DNA of 64,000 nucleotides from Dendrocalamus latiflorus (taxonomy: Eukaryota > Streptophyta > Magnoliopsida > Poales > Poaceae): positions 808,501 to 872,500 of the forward strand of contig CM029613.1 in NCBI GenBank assembly GCA_017311315.1, written 5' to 3'. Below, piece after piece: positions 12,600 to 23,700 of this stretch (position 1 is the first letter of the stretch; each line of letters starts with the position of its first letter). The notes under the pieces are model-generated. The model saw only the letters and a program-made list of their open reading frames with translations. It did not search any database and was not told the DNA's origin. A program made the position numbers and the translations under genes.

Positions 12600-14540
12600 C
12601 TCTCCTCACCCGTCGGCTGCTCGCTCCCGTCTCTCGCCCGCGCCGCGCGCACCTGCCTCCAAATCCAAGCCTCGCCGGCTCGGCGCGGCTTTGGCTTCGG
12701 ACTCCTCGGCTCCGCTCGCGCAGGTGAGCGCCTCCGTAGATTTCTCTTCTCTGTCCGGTGCCGCCGTTTGGTGCTCGTAGTTTCCCCCTCGTTCGGTCGC
12801 TGGATGGATCGGTGGTGGAGCCCTCGAGATCTCCTGCGTTTCTTTGGCGTGTTGCGGGGATGTGCGTGCGCGGTCTCGTTGCCGGTTAGCGTGTGGGGGG
12901 TTTTTTTCCCATTCTTTTCTCGGATTTTGTGTTTGTCTAAGATTCGAAACACGTTCGGTTTTGTGTGTATTTTGCTGAAACGTTGGCACCAATCCCCTTC
13001 CCGTGCGGGATTAGAGCGCCTTTGTCTGCCCTCTTTTGCTGCGTGTAATTAGTTGCCGGTTGATAAATATCTCAACTTTTTTGGGGGGCTCTATAGCTCA
13101 TGTTTCGTTCAACCGACTGTTGGTTGCGGACAGATCTATACGCAAATTTTGCCGTTCGCATGCAGGGATTCCAATGATTTTTCTGCTCTTATTTGTTTGT
13201 TTGTTGCTGGTGTTCATGCTGGTCATGTCTCATGTGGAATGTCATTAGATTTAGAGTTATGTTGTTCTAGGTTCTGCTATTGTTTTCAATGCATCCCACA
13301 CGAGATCCATTTTGCTGACCAGTTTAATTTAGAGATAAATTTTCAGTCAAAAGTTTCTCTCTCTATCCCCTTGCCAATGCTATCTGGAAATTTCACTTGA
13401 TTTCAGTTTTTCCATTCTTTACGAGCTGCTTTTGCTGTCTTAATTTACTGGCAGTACAAATATGTTAGGGTTATACCTTTTTCAAGAATGAACATATTGG
13501 AAAACAAATAATCTGTAGACGTATGCGGAAAGATGCATCCTAGCGCTAGCTGTTCTTGCCGGATAAAGCGTATATTTAGTTCTACTTAACTGACGAAATT
13601 TTATGCAAATGACAGATATAAAAGTAGCTATGCCAAATATCTACGGTGCAAGTTGTTTAGTGCGATCTGCACAGTGCCTGCAACATGCTGTGGGCTGTTG
13701 TTGTCGATCTAGCACGCCTTTGTACTGTTGTTTTTTTGGTCATAGTTACCCATCATTTTACTGAAAATTTTTCCATGGTACTTATCAACCAACTTTTATT
13801 TGTTTTTCGTATCACGTAAGCAGATAGGAGTAGAGAAAAAAATCATAGTTCAAGCTAAATACTTGTAGTTAGTATTTGTCTGCTGCTAAGCACTGCAATG
13901 AAACATTGCCTTGTCATCTCTAAGAGTTATGCTTGCATGATTAAAGAAAAGTTTAAACCTGCCATAGGCTAAATTTTCTCATTGAGTCAGTTAACTAACA
14001 CAATTTGAGTAACAAAATATTTCCTTGACACAAGTAATTTGGACTCCCGATTGTTGAATTGAAAGGTTTGAGTTATAGAGGCCATTTATAATTTGTTCAA
14101 TGGACCAGGCAACTAGCTTGGTACAAGTCTTTAGGCCTAAAACATGAAACCTCTCTCTCTCTCTCTCTCTCTAAATTATTATCATTGCTAGTATTTACTA
14201 TTTGTCCATTGGCATATGATTTATGTAGCGCTAAAATGATATGAGATTTTTGTTCTTGCTTGCTTTGTTCTGATGTGCTATTGCTTGTTAAACCAGCAGG
14301 ATCATTGGCTCATCTAGAAACTGAAGCTCAGCTCAAAACTTCATCATTTTTCTTTTATACTTGAAAGTGGCGAGAAATGGATCGTGAGGATATATCTGGT
14401 TTTGTTAGTGGAGGTTGCAAAAAATTCTACTGAGACTTATAACCCAGTAGATGATAATAGAGTTTTGATTTCCGGAAGTCAGGCAGCTGGTTCTTTTCAT
14501 TTGATATTCGGTTGACACTACTAGATGTTTCTTGATTGGA
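12600..14540 (+). promoter_or_regulatory. 5'UTR exon, 1.58-kb leader intron and upstream ORFs of the Cys-His repeat gene
   Basis: A pyrimidine-rich, GC-rich segment ends in a good donor, GCAG|GTGAGC, at 12723/12724. The matching acceptor is likely AACCAGCAG|G, with the exon resuming at 14300. The predicted leader intron is therefore 12724-14299, in the usual position for this family. A CT microsatellite lies at about 14152-14172. The second leader exon carries two upstream ORFs: 14377-14433 (18 codons plus stop) and 14525-14578 (17 codons plus stop). The second overlaps the main start in another frame. The transcription start is not visible and exon borders are inferred. Confidence 0.65.
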
Positions 14541-16526
14541 ATGGACAGAACTTACCGAAACCTTGGGTTTGGTGGTAATATTAACTCCTTGAAAAATCTT
14601 TGTCACCGGAGCACAGTTCAGCAGGCAGCTGAATACAAAGATATTACCGTTGACTCGCTAGCATATTCCAGCTTTTTTAGTGCCAATCCAAGGGCATTGA
14701 AAAGGAAGTGGGTTGATATGGCTGGAGTTGAAGGTCCTGAAAATCCACTGCTCACCCTTGGTTTGGGCCATTCACCTAGTTCCTCTGACAATAGCAAGAT
14801 GAGCTCCGCCACAGCATGCACAATGTCTCCATCTTCAGTAAAAGAGACTGATGGGGACTCATCAATGGATCTTGGCCTGAATTTCGAGCTTTGTCTTGGT
14901 CATGATACAGCACTTTGTCACAAGAAATCACATGCTGGTGCTGAGCATGTGCCATCTGCTAGTGCTCCAAAATTGGATCTTACGTTGAGTTTATCCACTG
15001 GTTCACCTGAATCAGCTGTGACCAATTTAAGTACCACATCATTAAATGCTCAGGATGGCTTAGAGACAGTAGTGCTCAATTCAGTGCCAGGTATTGTAGG
15101 AAAAGGATCAGAACCCTCTAATTGGTTTTTCGGGCATTCTATGGCTTCATCGTCATATGCTTCTGAAACAACCTACACTTTTTCTTTGCCAAAAATACCC
15201 AAAAAAGTTGATGATGCTATGGCTTCTCCAGATGTCTCATCAACCATTACAGCAAGTTTGAAAAGCCCAGCTGCCTGTACTTCCGGGTTAACTAACCCTG
15301 CAAAACGCAACATTAGTACTAAATACTGTCAGTTCCCAGGATGTGAAAAAGGGGCAAGAGGGGCCTCTGGGCATTGTATAGCCCATGGCGGTGGTAGGCG
15401 ATGCCAGAAACCTGGTTGTCAAAAGGGAGCCGAGGGAAGGACCATCTATTGCAAGGCTCATGGTGGAGGTAGGAGATGCCAATTTCTTGGTTGCACAAAG
15501 AGTGCCGAAGGTCGCACTGACCACTGCATAGCTCATGGTGGTGGTCGCCGCTGTAGTCAGGAAGGCTGTTCACGTGCTGCACGTGGTAAGTCTGGCTTGT
15601 GCATCAGGCATGGAGGCGGCAAGAGGTGCCAGAAGGAGAACTGCAAAAGAAGTGCAGAAGGTTATTCTGGCCTCTGCATCTCACATGGTGGTGGAAGGCG
15701 CTGTCAGTTTCCAGAATGCACCAAGGGTGCCCAGGGAAGCACAAAGTTCTGCAAGGCACATGGTGGAGGAAAGCGCTGCACATTCTTGGGTTGCTCCAAA
15801 GGAGCTGAAGGTAGCACTCCTTTCTGCAAGGGGCACGGTGGAGGTAAGCGCTGCTCATTTCGGGGCGGTGGTGTCTGCTCAAAAAGTGTGCATGGTGGGA
15901 CTCAGTATTGTGTTGCTCACGGCGGTGGGAAGAGGTGCGCTATGTCAGGCTGCACCAAGAGTGCTAGAGGGAGGACAGAATACTGTGTGCGCCATGGTGG
16001 TGGTAAGAGATGCAAGTTTGGGGGTTGTGAAAAAAGTGCGCAGGGGAGCACTGATTTCTGCAAGGCACATGGAGGAGGCAAACGCTGCTCTTGGGGTCAG
16101 GTGGGATCAAGCTTTGGTGTTGGCGGGCCTCCATGTGATAAGTTTGCTCGGAGCAAGACTGGTCTTTGTACAGCTCACAGTGCTTTAGTTGAGGACCATT
16201 GTGTTCATGGTGGTGGCTCATTGGGTCCTGCAATCAAACAGTTCACGGCTGATGCCCAGCCTGATGACATGGAAGTCGCTTTAGCTAAGGGAGATGTCAG
16301 CATGATGAACGACGATGACGAAGCTTCCCAGGGTTGGAATGACCCTGGCCCGATGATTTCTTCTGTTCATCCTTCTGTTCCGACACGGTCTAGCACACAT
16401 TCAGTTCTGGAGGGCAGGGTCCACGGCCGTGGGCTGTTTGCTTTACTCTCTGGGAAAACTCATGGTGATGCCAGTAGCTCTGAGAATGGTGCCTCCACTG
16501 CTTCTGCCATGCGCACTTGGATGTGA
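14541..16526 (+). CDS. Loricrin-like / WRKY19-like Cys-His repeat protein
   Basis: A single coding exon of 661 aa. I start at the ATG at 14541; the in-frame TTG at 14532 is not a plausible plant start. Residues about 261-560 hold eleven tandem units of roughly 25 aa of the form C-x4-C-x10-C-x2-H-GGG-(K/R)R, a likely zinc-binding array. Unit 8 has an insertion (RGGGVC) and unit 11 is longer and degenerate. The N-terminal part has Leu-rich EAR-like motifs: LTLGL near 71 and LDLTLSL at 145-151. The C-terminus has an acidic patch (DDDEAS, about 591-596) and a conserved-looking GRVHGRGLF segment at 625-633. Plant databases often call this family 'probable WRKY transcription factor 19', but there is no WRKYGQK heptad here. 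A nuclear regulatory role is inferred from family annotation and the EAR-like motifs; the biochemical function is not established. A polyadenylation-like 'aataaa' lies near 16650. Confidence 0.93.
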   Translation: MDRTYRNLGFGGNINSLKNLCHRSTVQQAAEYKDITVDSLAYSSFFSANPRALKRKWVDMAGVEGPENPLLTLGLGHSPSSSDNSKMSSATACTMSPSSVKETDGDSSMDLGLNFELCLGHDTALCHKKSHAGAEHVPSASAPKLDLTLSLSTGSPESAVTNLSTTSLNAQDGLETVVLNSVPGIVGKGSEPSNWFFGHSMASSSYASETTYTFSLPKIPKKVDDAMASPDVSSTITASLKSPAACTSGLTNPAKRNISTKYCQFPGCEKGARGASGHCIAHGGGRRCQKPGCQKGAEGRTIYCKAHGGGRRCQFLGCTKSAEGRTDHCIAHGGGRRCSQEGCSRAARGKSGLCIRHGGGKRCQKENCKRSAEGYSGLCISHGGGRRCQFPECTKGAQGSTKFCKAHGGGKRCTFLGCSKGAEGSTPFCKGHGGGKRCSFRGGGVCSKSVHGGTQYCVAHGGGKRCAMSGCTKSARGRTEYCVRHGGGKRCKFGGCEKSAQGSTDFCKAHGGGKRCSWGQVGSSFGVGGPPCDKFARSKTGLCTAHSALVEDHCVHGGGSLGPAIKQFTADAQPDDMEVALAKGDVSMMNDDDEASQGWNDPGPMISSVHPSVPTRSSTHSVLEGRVHGRGLFALLSGKTHGDASSSENGASTASAMRTWM

Positions 16527-17388
16527 GGGAGGCATTTTCATCGGCGAACCGTTTGGTTTTGGTCTTGTTCCCGTGTTTCATGTGGTGGCCGTGTTGCGAT
16601 TGATTTCCTGATGCTTGGATTTGCATGAGAGCTAATCCCATGTACGATAAATAAAGGGGTAGCCGATATAAATTGTGGACTTGCTACATTTTCTTCAGTG
16701 TTATTGTAATTAATGTTGTGACAATGTCTTTGTCTAGCGTGATGCATTTTATCATATTTGTTTTCGTCGGCGTTCTGTATTGTCTGAAGACTGAGATTAG
16801 CAGGAATTTGATTTGCTTTGTGAAGTATTTTTATCATTTTTCCTGTCATAAATTTTGTAGATTTGGTGTCTCAAGGAAAAAAAACTGTTACTGTCAGCAC
16901 ATTGCTTTCTTTCAGTTGTTTTCTCCGCAACAGTACTCAGATCTTTTGCTACTCTATGTTTACCACTGTACGTGTATAAATAGAATGTATATTTACCACA
17001 GCGGGGATTCCAACATTTTGAAATTTTGATCACTAGTATTAAGAAGTAAACCTGAAGTTTAACTTCCGCAAAGGGGGTAAGGGTGCAAAATGGACTGTCT
17101 TTGGAGGGGAGCAGGTAACGGATGGCATGGATTGACGTTGACAATAGCTTCTCGTATCAAGTCTTGGAGGACTCGGAGGAAACAGCCAATCTCCGCGTCT
17201 CTCTTTTATCTGTGACCGTATGTGCTCCTCTCCAGTCTCCACGAGTTGGTAGTGACAGTAACAACTTGCCTACCTTACAATCATCACAACTTCACAAGGC
17301 TCAAAGTTGCTTTCGTTTCAGAGAAAAAGAGAGGAGGGGACGAGATAAGACACAAGTGCTCTGCATTTGCTTAGAAATTGTTAAACAA
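16527..17388. other. 3'UTR and downstream spacer
   Basis: The 3'UTR probably ends a little after the 'gataaataaagg' signal near 16649. The rest is AT-rich spacer with no recognisable gene. Confidence 0.55.
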
Positions 17389-17806
17389 CTAGCCACGTAG
17401 GCGTGGCGTCACGCCACGCCAGCCACCGTGTTGACCGAAAAAGAAGAGACGAAAATTCGTGAGAAGCTTTTTTAAAAAAATCAAGGACGCATGCGTATTT
17501 TCGGAAAAGCCAAAGACCTTTTTTCGTAAAAAAATCGAGGACTTGTACGTAACTAAACGAGGGCCTGTACGTAATTTAGAAAACACGGGGCGCTATCCTG
17601 CGAAGGATACGAAATTTCGGTGAAGTAAAGGGGTGTTTTTAGAAAAAAAACAAAACTGGCAGGGACCTTTTCGCGAGGAAAAAGGACCTTTACGTAATTT
17701 CTGGAAAACAGAGGGAAAATGACTCCTCTGACCGTACCGAAATTCCGCTTCCACGCGGCGGGCAGAGCGTGCGCTAGGGGCGACGTGGCCGCTCCGCCAT
17801 CCAGGA
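17389..17806 (-). repeat. Inverted, diverged copy of repeat units A and B
   Basis: The reverse complement follows unit A from its TTGGCCACG-like start ('GCGGCCACGTCGCCCC'), through 'ttcctcgcgaaaaggtccct' and repeated 'tacgtaa' sites, to the 'GCCTACGTGGCTAG' end. It lies on the opposite side of the Cys-His repeat gene from units A and B. Confidence 0.8.
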
Positions 17807-17943
17807 ATCTCTCCGGAAGTATAGGCTGGGGATGTAGCAGAGGTCCAACGATAGTCTCGACTCTAGAGTCTAGACTAGCAGTAACTGCGGACCTGCTAGT
17901 TAGTTAGAAACGGTACGCCCAGACGAATCTAGCTTAGTCATAT

Positions 17944-18494
17944 AATGGGAAAAGGTCCATTAACTACCCTAAATTTTGCTTCAAATTTTGTTCAGCATCT
18001 CAAACTATAAAACTAGATATTTGATCATCCAAATTTTACAATCCATATCAAATAACATTTTGACCCATTTTTGGATGGTGGTATTACCCGCATAGCGTGA
18101 TGAGTAGATGATTTTAACACATATGATGATACGTTGGATAAGTTGAAATGAATGACAGGTGTAACCCATATGGCATTATCTCCCAAATCAAAACATAGAT
18201 GAAGTGAACTACAAGGGGGCGGTGGCTATAGAAGCACGACTGGGAGCTCGGCTAGAGAGAAGCCTTTTGTGGCCCCGCACATGTCATTAACCTAACATGG
18301 CCAGCGTGTCATTCTACGTGGCAAAACAGCTCACTCATCGTGCCTCGTGGACACTACCACTATGCGAAACCAAGTCAAGATATTATTTGAACCAGATTAT
18401 AAAGTTTGGGAGAGGGGGTCAAATATCTGGTTTCATAGTTCGAGATGCTAGACAAACTTTCGGGCAAAGTTTAGGGTATTAAATGGACTTATTC
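17944..18494. mobile_element. Foldback element with long terminal inverted repeats
   Basis: The left arm (17946 to about 18110) pairs with the reverse complement of the right arm (about 18340-18494). Matching blocks include GGTCCATTAACTACCCTAAA against AGTCCATTTAATACCCTAAA, and 'agatatttga' on both arms. Arms of about 150 bp fit a Mutator-like MITE. I could not find a clear 9-bp target duplication, and there is no transposase frame. Confidence 0.7.
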
Positions 18495-19689
18495 CATGAG
18501 AAAATGATGGGCACAATTAATACATTAAGGACATTTGTTAGACCATGTGGAGGTCATGAATACAGTAATGATGAATAATTGACTTTTAGATTGCATTACA
18601 ATTTTGCGTTTAAGAAAGTTTCGATCAACAACGGTTGGTGATCGGCAGGCTACGACTATGGTCGGTAGTGGGTGGTCCAATCGGTCTTTGATGGATGGTC
18701 CGATCGGCAGGCGTCGACCACGGCAGAACGACCACATAAGGTCAGCATGATAAAATGACCATGGAAGATCGACCACGGCGGATTGATCGCGATAGGTCGA
18801 ACGCGACAAGACGACCGGGATAGTCGAAGCTACAGTGAACCAGTTGATAGATGAAAGCTACAGTAACCAGTTGACAGTCGATAGCTACAGTAATCGGCCG
18901 GAGGTCAAAGCTACTGTACTTGGTACTCAAAATTCGATGCTCGATAGTCGGTAATTGGTGCTATAGTACCTGGTTGGTACTTGGTGATCGGTAGTTGTAG
19001 ACTTTGTGATTGGTAGTTGTAGACTTCGCGATTTGTTGTCGTAGTCGTAGGCTTCATGATCTGTTGTCATATACTTTATGATCGGTAGTCGTAGACTTTA
19101 CGATCAGTTGTCGTAGACCTCGTAAATGGTAGTCGTAGACTTCGAGTGCTTTAATTCTTGTAACCTTCGAGTACTCGTGTCTGATCGGCCAGCGGTTTGA
19201 CTGTCCTGTGCATGGCGGTTAGACCAGCTTTTCTGAGTGGTCTGAAGTTGATTTTTAGTGAGTGTGGAAATTGAGATTGTGGATGATCTGGCTCGTAGTT
19301 ATTGATGGTTGAGGGTGTGGTCTGCGTGTGCGGACTAATGTAAGTCAAGTTAGAAAGAACTTGCGCGGGAAAAAATGTTATTTGGTCTTTGTATGTGCAG
19401 GTTGGATGTGGAGATGGTCATGGTCGGTAACGAGGAGGACAAGGACTAGGAGGGGGAAATTTGAGGTTCAGGCGGTTGAGGATGTCACGAGGTGGTCGGA
19501 CTTTTGTTGGAGCATGTAGAGATCAAAGGTGGTTGATACGTGGAGAAGTTACGGGAGGTACGGTCCTGAAGGTTTCAATACGTTATAAGTTGGAATGAGT
19601 TATGGAAGTGTCCATAACTAGAAGGATTAGAGATAATGGAAAACTCGTATTTAGAAGAGTTTTGGGTCCCTTGATTTTTGGGGAAAATT
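18495..19689. repeat. Dispersed retroelement-like repeat with tandem arrays
   Basis: Contains a short array built on 'gctacagtaaccagttga' at about 18800-18920. A second array of diverged 27-30-bp units with a 'gtagtcgtagacttcg' core lies at about 18950-19150. GGTCTGACC-like motifs follow near 19180-19240, and then a block shared with 8330-8480 and 36740-36960. No coding frame is supported. Confidence 0.6.
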
Positions 19690-19815
19690 TATGTTTTTGC
19701 CACCCTTATGAGGTGCCACCCTGGCCCGTTGTCAGTGACTCAGGCGGTCCCACATGTAAGTGACAGAGGTAATTGACCAATCTTAAGAGTGGCAAAAACA
19801 TGAATCTCCCGATTT
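19690..19815. mobile_element. MITE, copy 2 of the 4.7-kb family
   Basis: Left 'ttgccacccttatgag' and right 'cttaagagtggcaaa' are inverted. The interior shares 'gtcagtgactcaggcggtcc' and 'cacatgtaagtgacag' with 4740-4900. Confidence 0.7.
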
Positions 19816-20772
19816 TTGGAGGCAGATAGGATTGCATGTCCATATTGATGAGCACACATTTTGAGGCTTTAGATATAGTAAAGGACATAGACTAAGGTCC
19901 ATGGACCGGATATGTGAAATACATGTGAGGAGAGTTGCTCCCACATAGTCAAATGCTTATAGATAGTTTATTTATTTTGTTTCGGTTAAAATGGCTAAAT
20001 CATATGTTTGAAAACTAATTATGATATGATATTGAAAATCTAGCTTCACGCGAAAGAGACATTGCCATCCTTGGATTACACCTTGTATATAGATATTAGC
20101 CTTGTAAATGCATTCTACTATAGGGATTTGCTGAGTACTGTTGGTTCTACTTAATTTTGTTATATTTCCACCACAATAGATACCAGAAGAAAAAAGAATA
20201 CTTTAAGTTTACGTGTTAGGGTTACGACTACACGTAAGCGTTCCTGTAGGGATTTTTTTCGATTCTTCTATACGTAAGTTAACTTTTTGGGCTTGGACGT
20301 CTACAAAGTTGTCAAAGTTGACCGCTAGGTATTTATTTCAATCAAATTAATCATTTTTAAATATTTGTGATCATGCATGATATTCTTTCTGTCAGCAATC
20401 AAACTCCTAGGCTGTTGTGGGACGTACGACGGCCCTGTTCCCAAAAACGGGGCTGTTACAATGAAGATAAAGATGTATCGTATTTGTACAAGCCAATATC
20501 AACTCTGAACACTATTTCAAAGATGCATTTTATTTGATGCTGAATGCCAAATCTTCTGGCAAGCAGAATTACACGGCGAGCATGTGAAAGGAGTTTGCTG
20601 ATATGAAATCATTACATTTAGGTCATCAGCAAGATGACATGTTAAAAATTTTGAGATGACAACGGCACAAGACATTCAGCCCTAGACCCCTAGCGTGCAG
20701 AATACAAACACCACAGATCAGATGTACAATAAGCTTACTTTACAGTAATTGCTTCGGGCGAACAAGAGCTGA
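19816..20772. other. Spacer downstream of the ABIL1-like gene
   Basis: AT-rich. The part next to 20773 should hold the gene's 3'UTR. I see no other gene. Confidence 0.45.
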
Positions 20773-23700
20773 TCATCGAACCGAGTCCTTCTTCATCTTT
20801 GCTGACTTGTGCTTGATAAAGAGAGCGGCTAGCATGCTTTTAGTGCCGACAGGAGCCTTTTGGATTTCACGCCCTCTAGGTTTGTCAAAAGAATTACATG
20901 TAGACATATGCTTGACACCTGGCTGGTCCTGAAAATGCATTGAAGATAATTTTGATACAATGGTGCCATCAAGAAACAAGGAAAACAATATCTAGGCACT
21001 TTTACTGAAAGATACACAAACGGGCCCCCAGGATACGATGATGACGCACTTTTAACTTATTATGATTTCACATTAAGCTTATATCATATTCTAATTTACC
21101 TTTGCGCCAACTTTTTGTGTAACATCAGATCTGGTGTTCCCATTCAAGTGCAGTAGCCTGCGCATGGGAGAAGCAGGCAGCTCCTTACCTGAAACATCGG
21201 TAATTCAGATGAAACATTCAATTTCCAATTTTCCAAGCATACACTAATAAAAAAATCCTAACAATATGTTGTTTTGATACAGAGTTAACAAATATGCCCA
21301 AATTTATCATGAAATCACATTGTGTTCTGTTAAAATTGATCCGAATTCGTACCATGTCCATATAGGACACCGCATCGCCTCATACCAAACGTGGCATGAC
21401 CGATGTTAGGGACATACGTAGTCTGTATCAGATATGGTGTCAACTTGTAGTAACCAACTCTGATTTGGTTTTCTCTTCGTGTGGAACTCGTCTCCTTCAT
21501 CCTATATATGTATCTCTGTAGTCCATAGGAAGAGAAAAAAAAACTCCATTGTAAATATCTCCTCACATAGTTATTTCCACTATTGCGCGTCCGTGGTTTT
21601 CCCCACAAGCGTTTTCCACGTTAAATCCGTATCTCTTGTTTTTTACGATTATCTATTTTTGTCATACGTTTTATAACAAATGGTATAAGATCTCCAAGTT
21701 TAATCCCGATCCGCTGCCCCCGAAAGAGCAATCCCGACCCCCGGGGACGGCACGCACGGCGCATCATCAATTCAACTTCGGTATCTCATTTCCTCGCTCG
21801 GTTTTTTTCGTCGAATCTGAGCTGCACTCGGTTTGCAGTCTCCTATCCAGAGTTGAAGACCAAGCAATAAAAGCAACATGAGAGAGCGCAAAGGGAGAAT
21901 CGCAGGTGAGAGAGAAGCCTTTTCGGTCCCAAAAAAAGCAGAGCAGCGATAGAGAGAGAGAGGCAGCAATGCAAATCGAGGGAAGCTTTTTCCCTGTCCA
22001 TCAGTCGGCACATGAGAGATCAGCAAAACACAACATCCAGTGCACGACACAACAACCTCACCTCAGCCCCAGCGCAGAGAAACACTTCGGGTTTTCCCTT
22101 AGTCTTGGCGCGTCTCTTTGGTCTCTATGAAAATCAGAGGCAACAATCAAGGGCTCAAAGCCCAAGGTGTCTTCATCCACCGAGAGCACAACAAAGCATC
22201 GGGACTACAAGGTTCTTTGTGCCGAGAGAGAGAAAGTCTCGTTGTAATCTCTTCTCATTATAGTTATTTGCCCGTGGTTTTTCCAACAAGGGGTTTCCAC
22301 ATTAAATCCATGTCTCCTGTTCTTTCAATCATCTATTTTTGCCGTGCGTTTTATAACAAGTGATATCACGGTAAAAAAAATTGTTAAAGTTTATCCAAAT
22401 TCGTACCATGTCTGTATATGACACTGTATCGCCTCATGCCAGACGTGGTATGACTGATGCTAAGGACATGCGTAGACTATATCAGACGTGGTGTCAATCT
22501 GTAGCAACCGACTCTGATTCAGTTTTTTCTCCATATGAGACTCGTCTTACTCATCCTATATATGTACCCTTGTAGTCTATAGGGAGAGAAAGAACTCTAT
22601 TGCAAATATATCCTCATATAGTGATTTCCGCTTTCACGCATCCGTGGTTTTCCCCACAAGGATTTTCACGTTAAATCCGTCTCTCCCGTTCTTTATGATC
22701 ATCTACTTTTGCCATGCGTTTTATAACATGTTTTCGAAAAAACTTGTGAAATCATGTTCATGTGATTCCATGCCCTCTAAGAACTTAATAACAGTATGGC
22801 TAATTACCAGGAAGGTATAAACCATCTGATGCAGGTTTAGACGATATTGTGTCACCTAGGCTGCACAAAAGCAGATGATAGCAAGTTAGATCAGAAGTGC
22901 ACAGCTCCATTGCACTTAGCAGATGAAATAAGAAGCCATTTAGACAAAGTTCAACAAAGGGGAGATGGCAGTCTTACACAAATGTAGATTTATGTGCTCC
23001 ATTTGCTGCAGTGCTGTTCTCTGATGCCAGATGCCAGGAAAGGGTCTTTGCTGCACGCCATAAGTGAAAGGAATTTTTTTCTTGTTTAGTATGGTGGGTA
23101 GCATGCATGAAATCTACGAAGTGCAGAAATAAGCACCTGAGGGGTAAGGTCTAGGCTTTGATTCCTGATTAGCGTCTGTCTGCAGGTGTGCATGAGCCTG
23201 GGTTCTTTTATAACCAGTAGCTAGATTGCAAAGAAAATTGGCAAGTTTAAACTCAGCTTTCCTTAAAATAAAAATTCAGACAGTGGATAAGCTCCTAGCT
23301 CTGCATAGCTCTGCATTCTCTTACATGGTAGGATATAGTGCTTGTGGTGTTTCATGCTTGTTCCCATCATTTGCTGCTGCCTGAGGCCTTCTTTATCCGT
23401 ATAGATCTGGCAGGTGAGGATTTGCTATAGATTGGGCGATATAGTAATGTCAGTTTAGCTTTCATGGTTTCATCAGTATATACTGCATGCGTTGCCGATA
23501 GATAACATTACCTGGTTCAAGCGTGCAACCTTCAGCTCAAAGGTCGAGATCTCAGAAGCTTGCTGTTCGAACAGGTCTGTCAATTTGCAGGCAACGGTAC
23601 CTAGGTGATCGACAGCATTGACAACGGCCCGTACAGCATAATCTTTCAAGTTGTCCAGCACCCTGATGTCAAATTAGCATGTTCAGTTTTCAAAATATCA

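Noticed and set aside
12317..12992. - strand frames of 211 and 128 aa before the Cys-His repeat gene
   Set aside because: They lie opposite the GC-rich leader exon and are low-complexity Arg/Glu-rich; the + strand has the splice donor and gene context.
15535..16188. 217-aa open frame overlapping the Cys-His repeat array
   Set aside because: It is a +frame shadow of the repeat array; the real frame has the conserved Cys/His spacing and the full start and stop context.
14541..16526. WRKY transcription factor identity
   Set aside because: The family name in databases includes WRKY19, but no WRKYGQK heptad or WRKY zinc finger is present; only the Cys-His-GGG repeats match.
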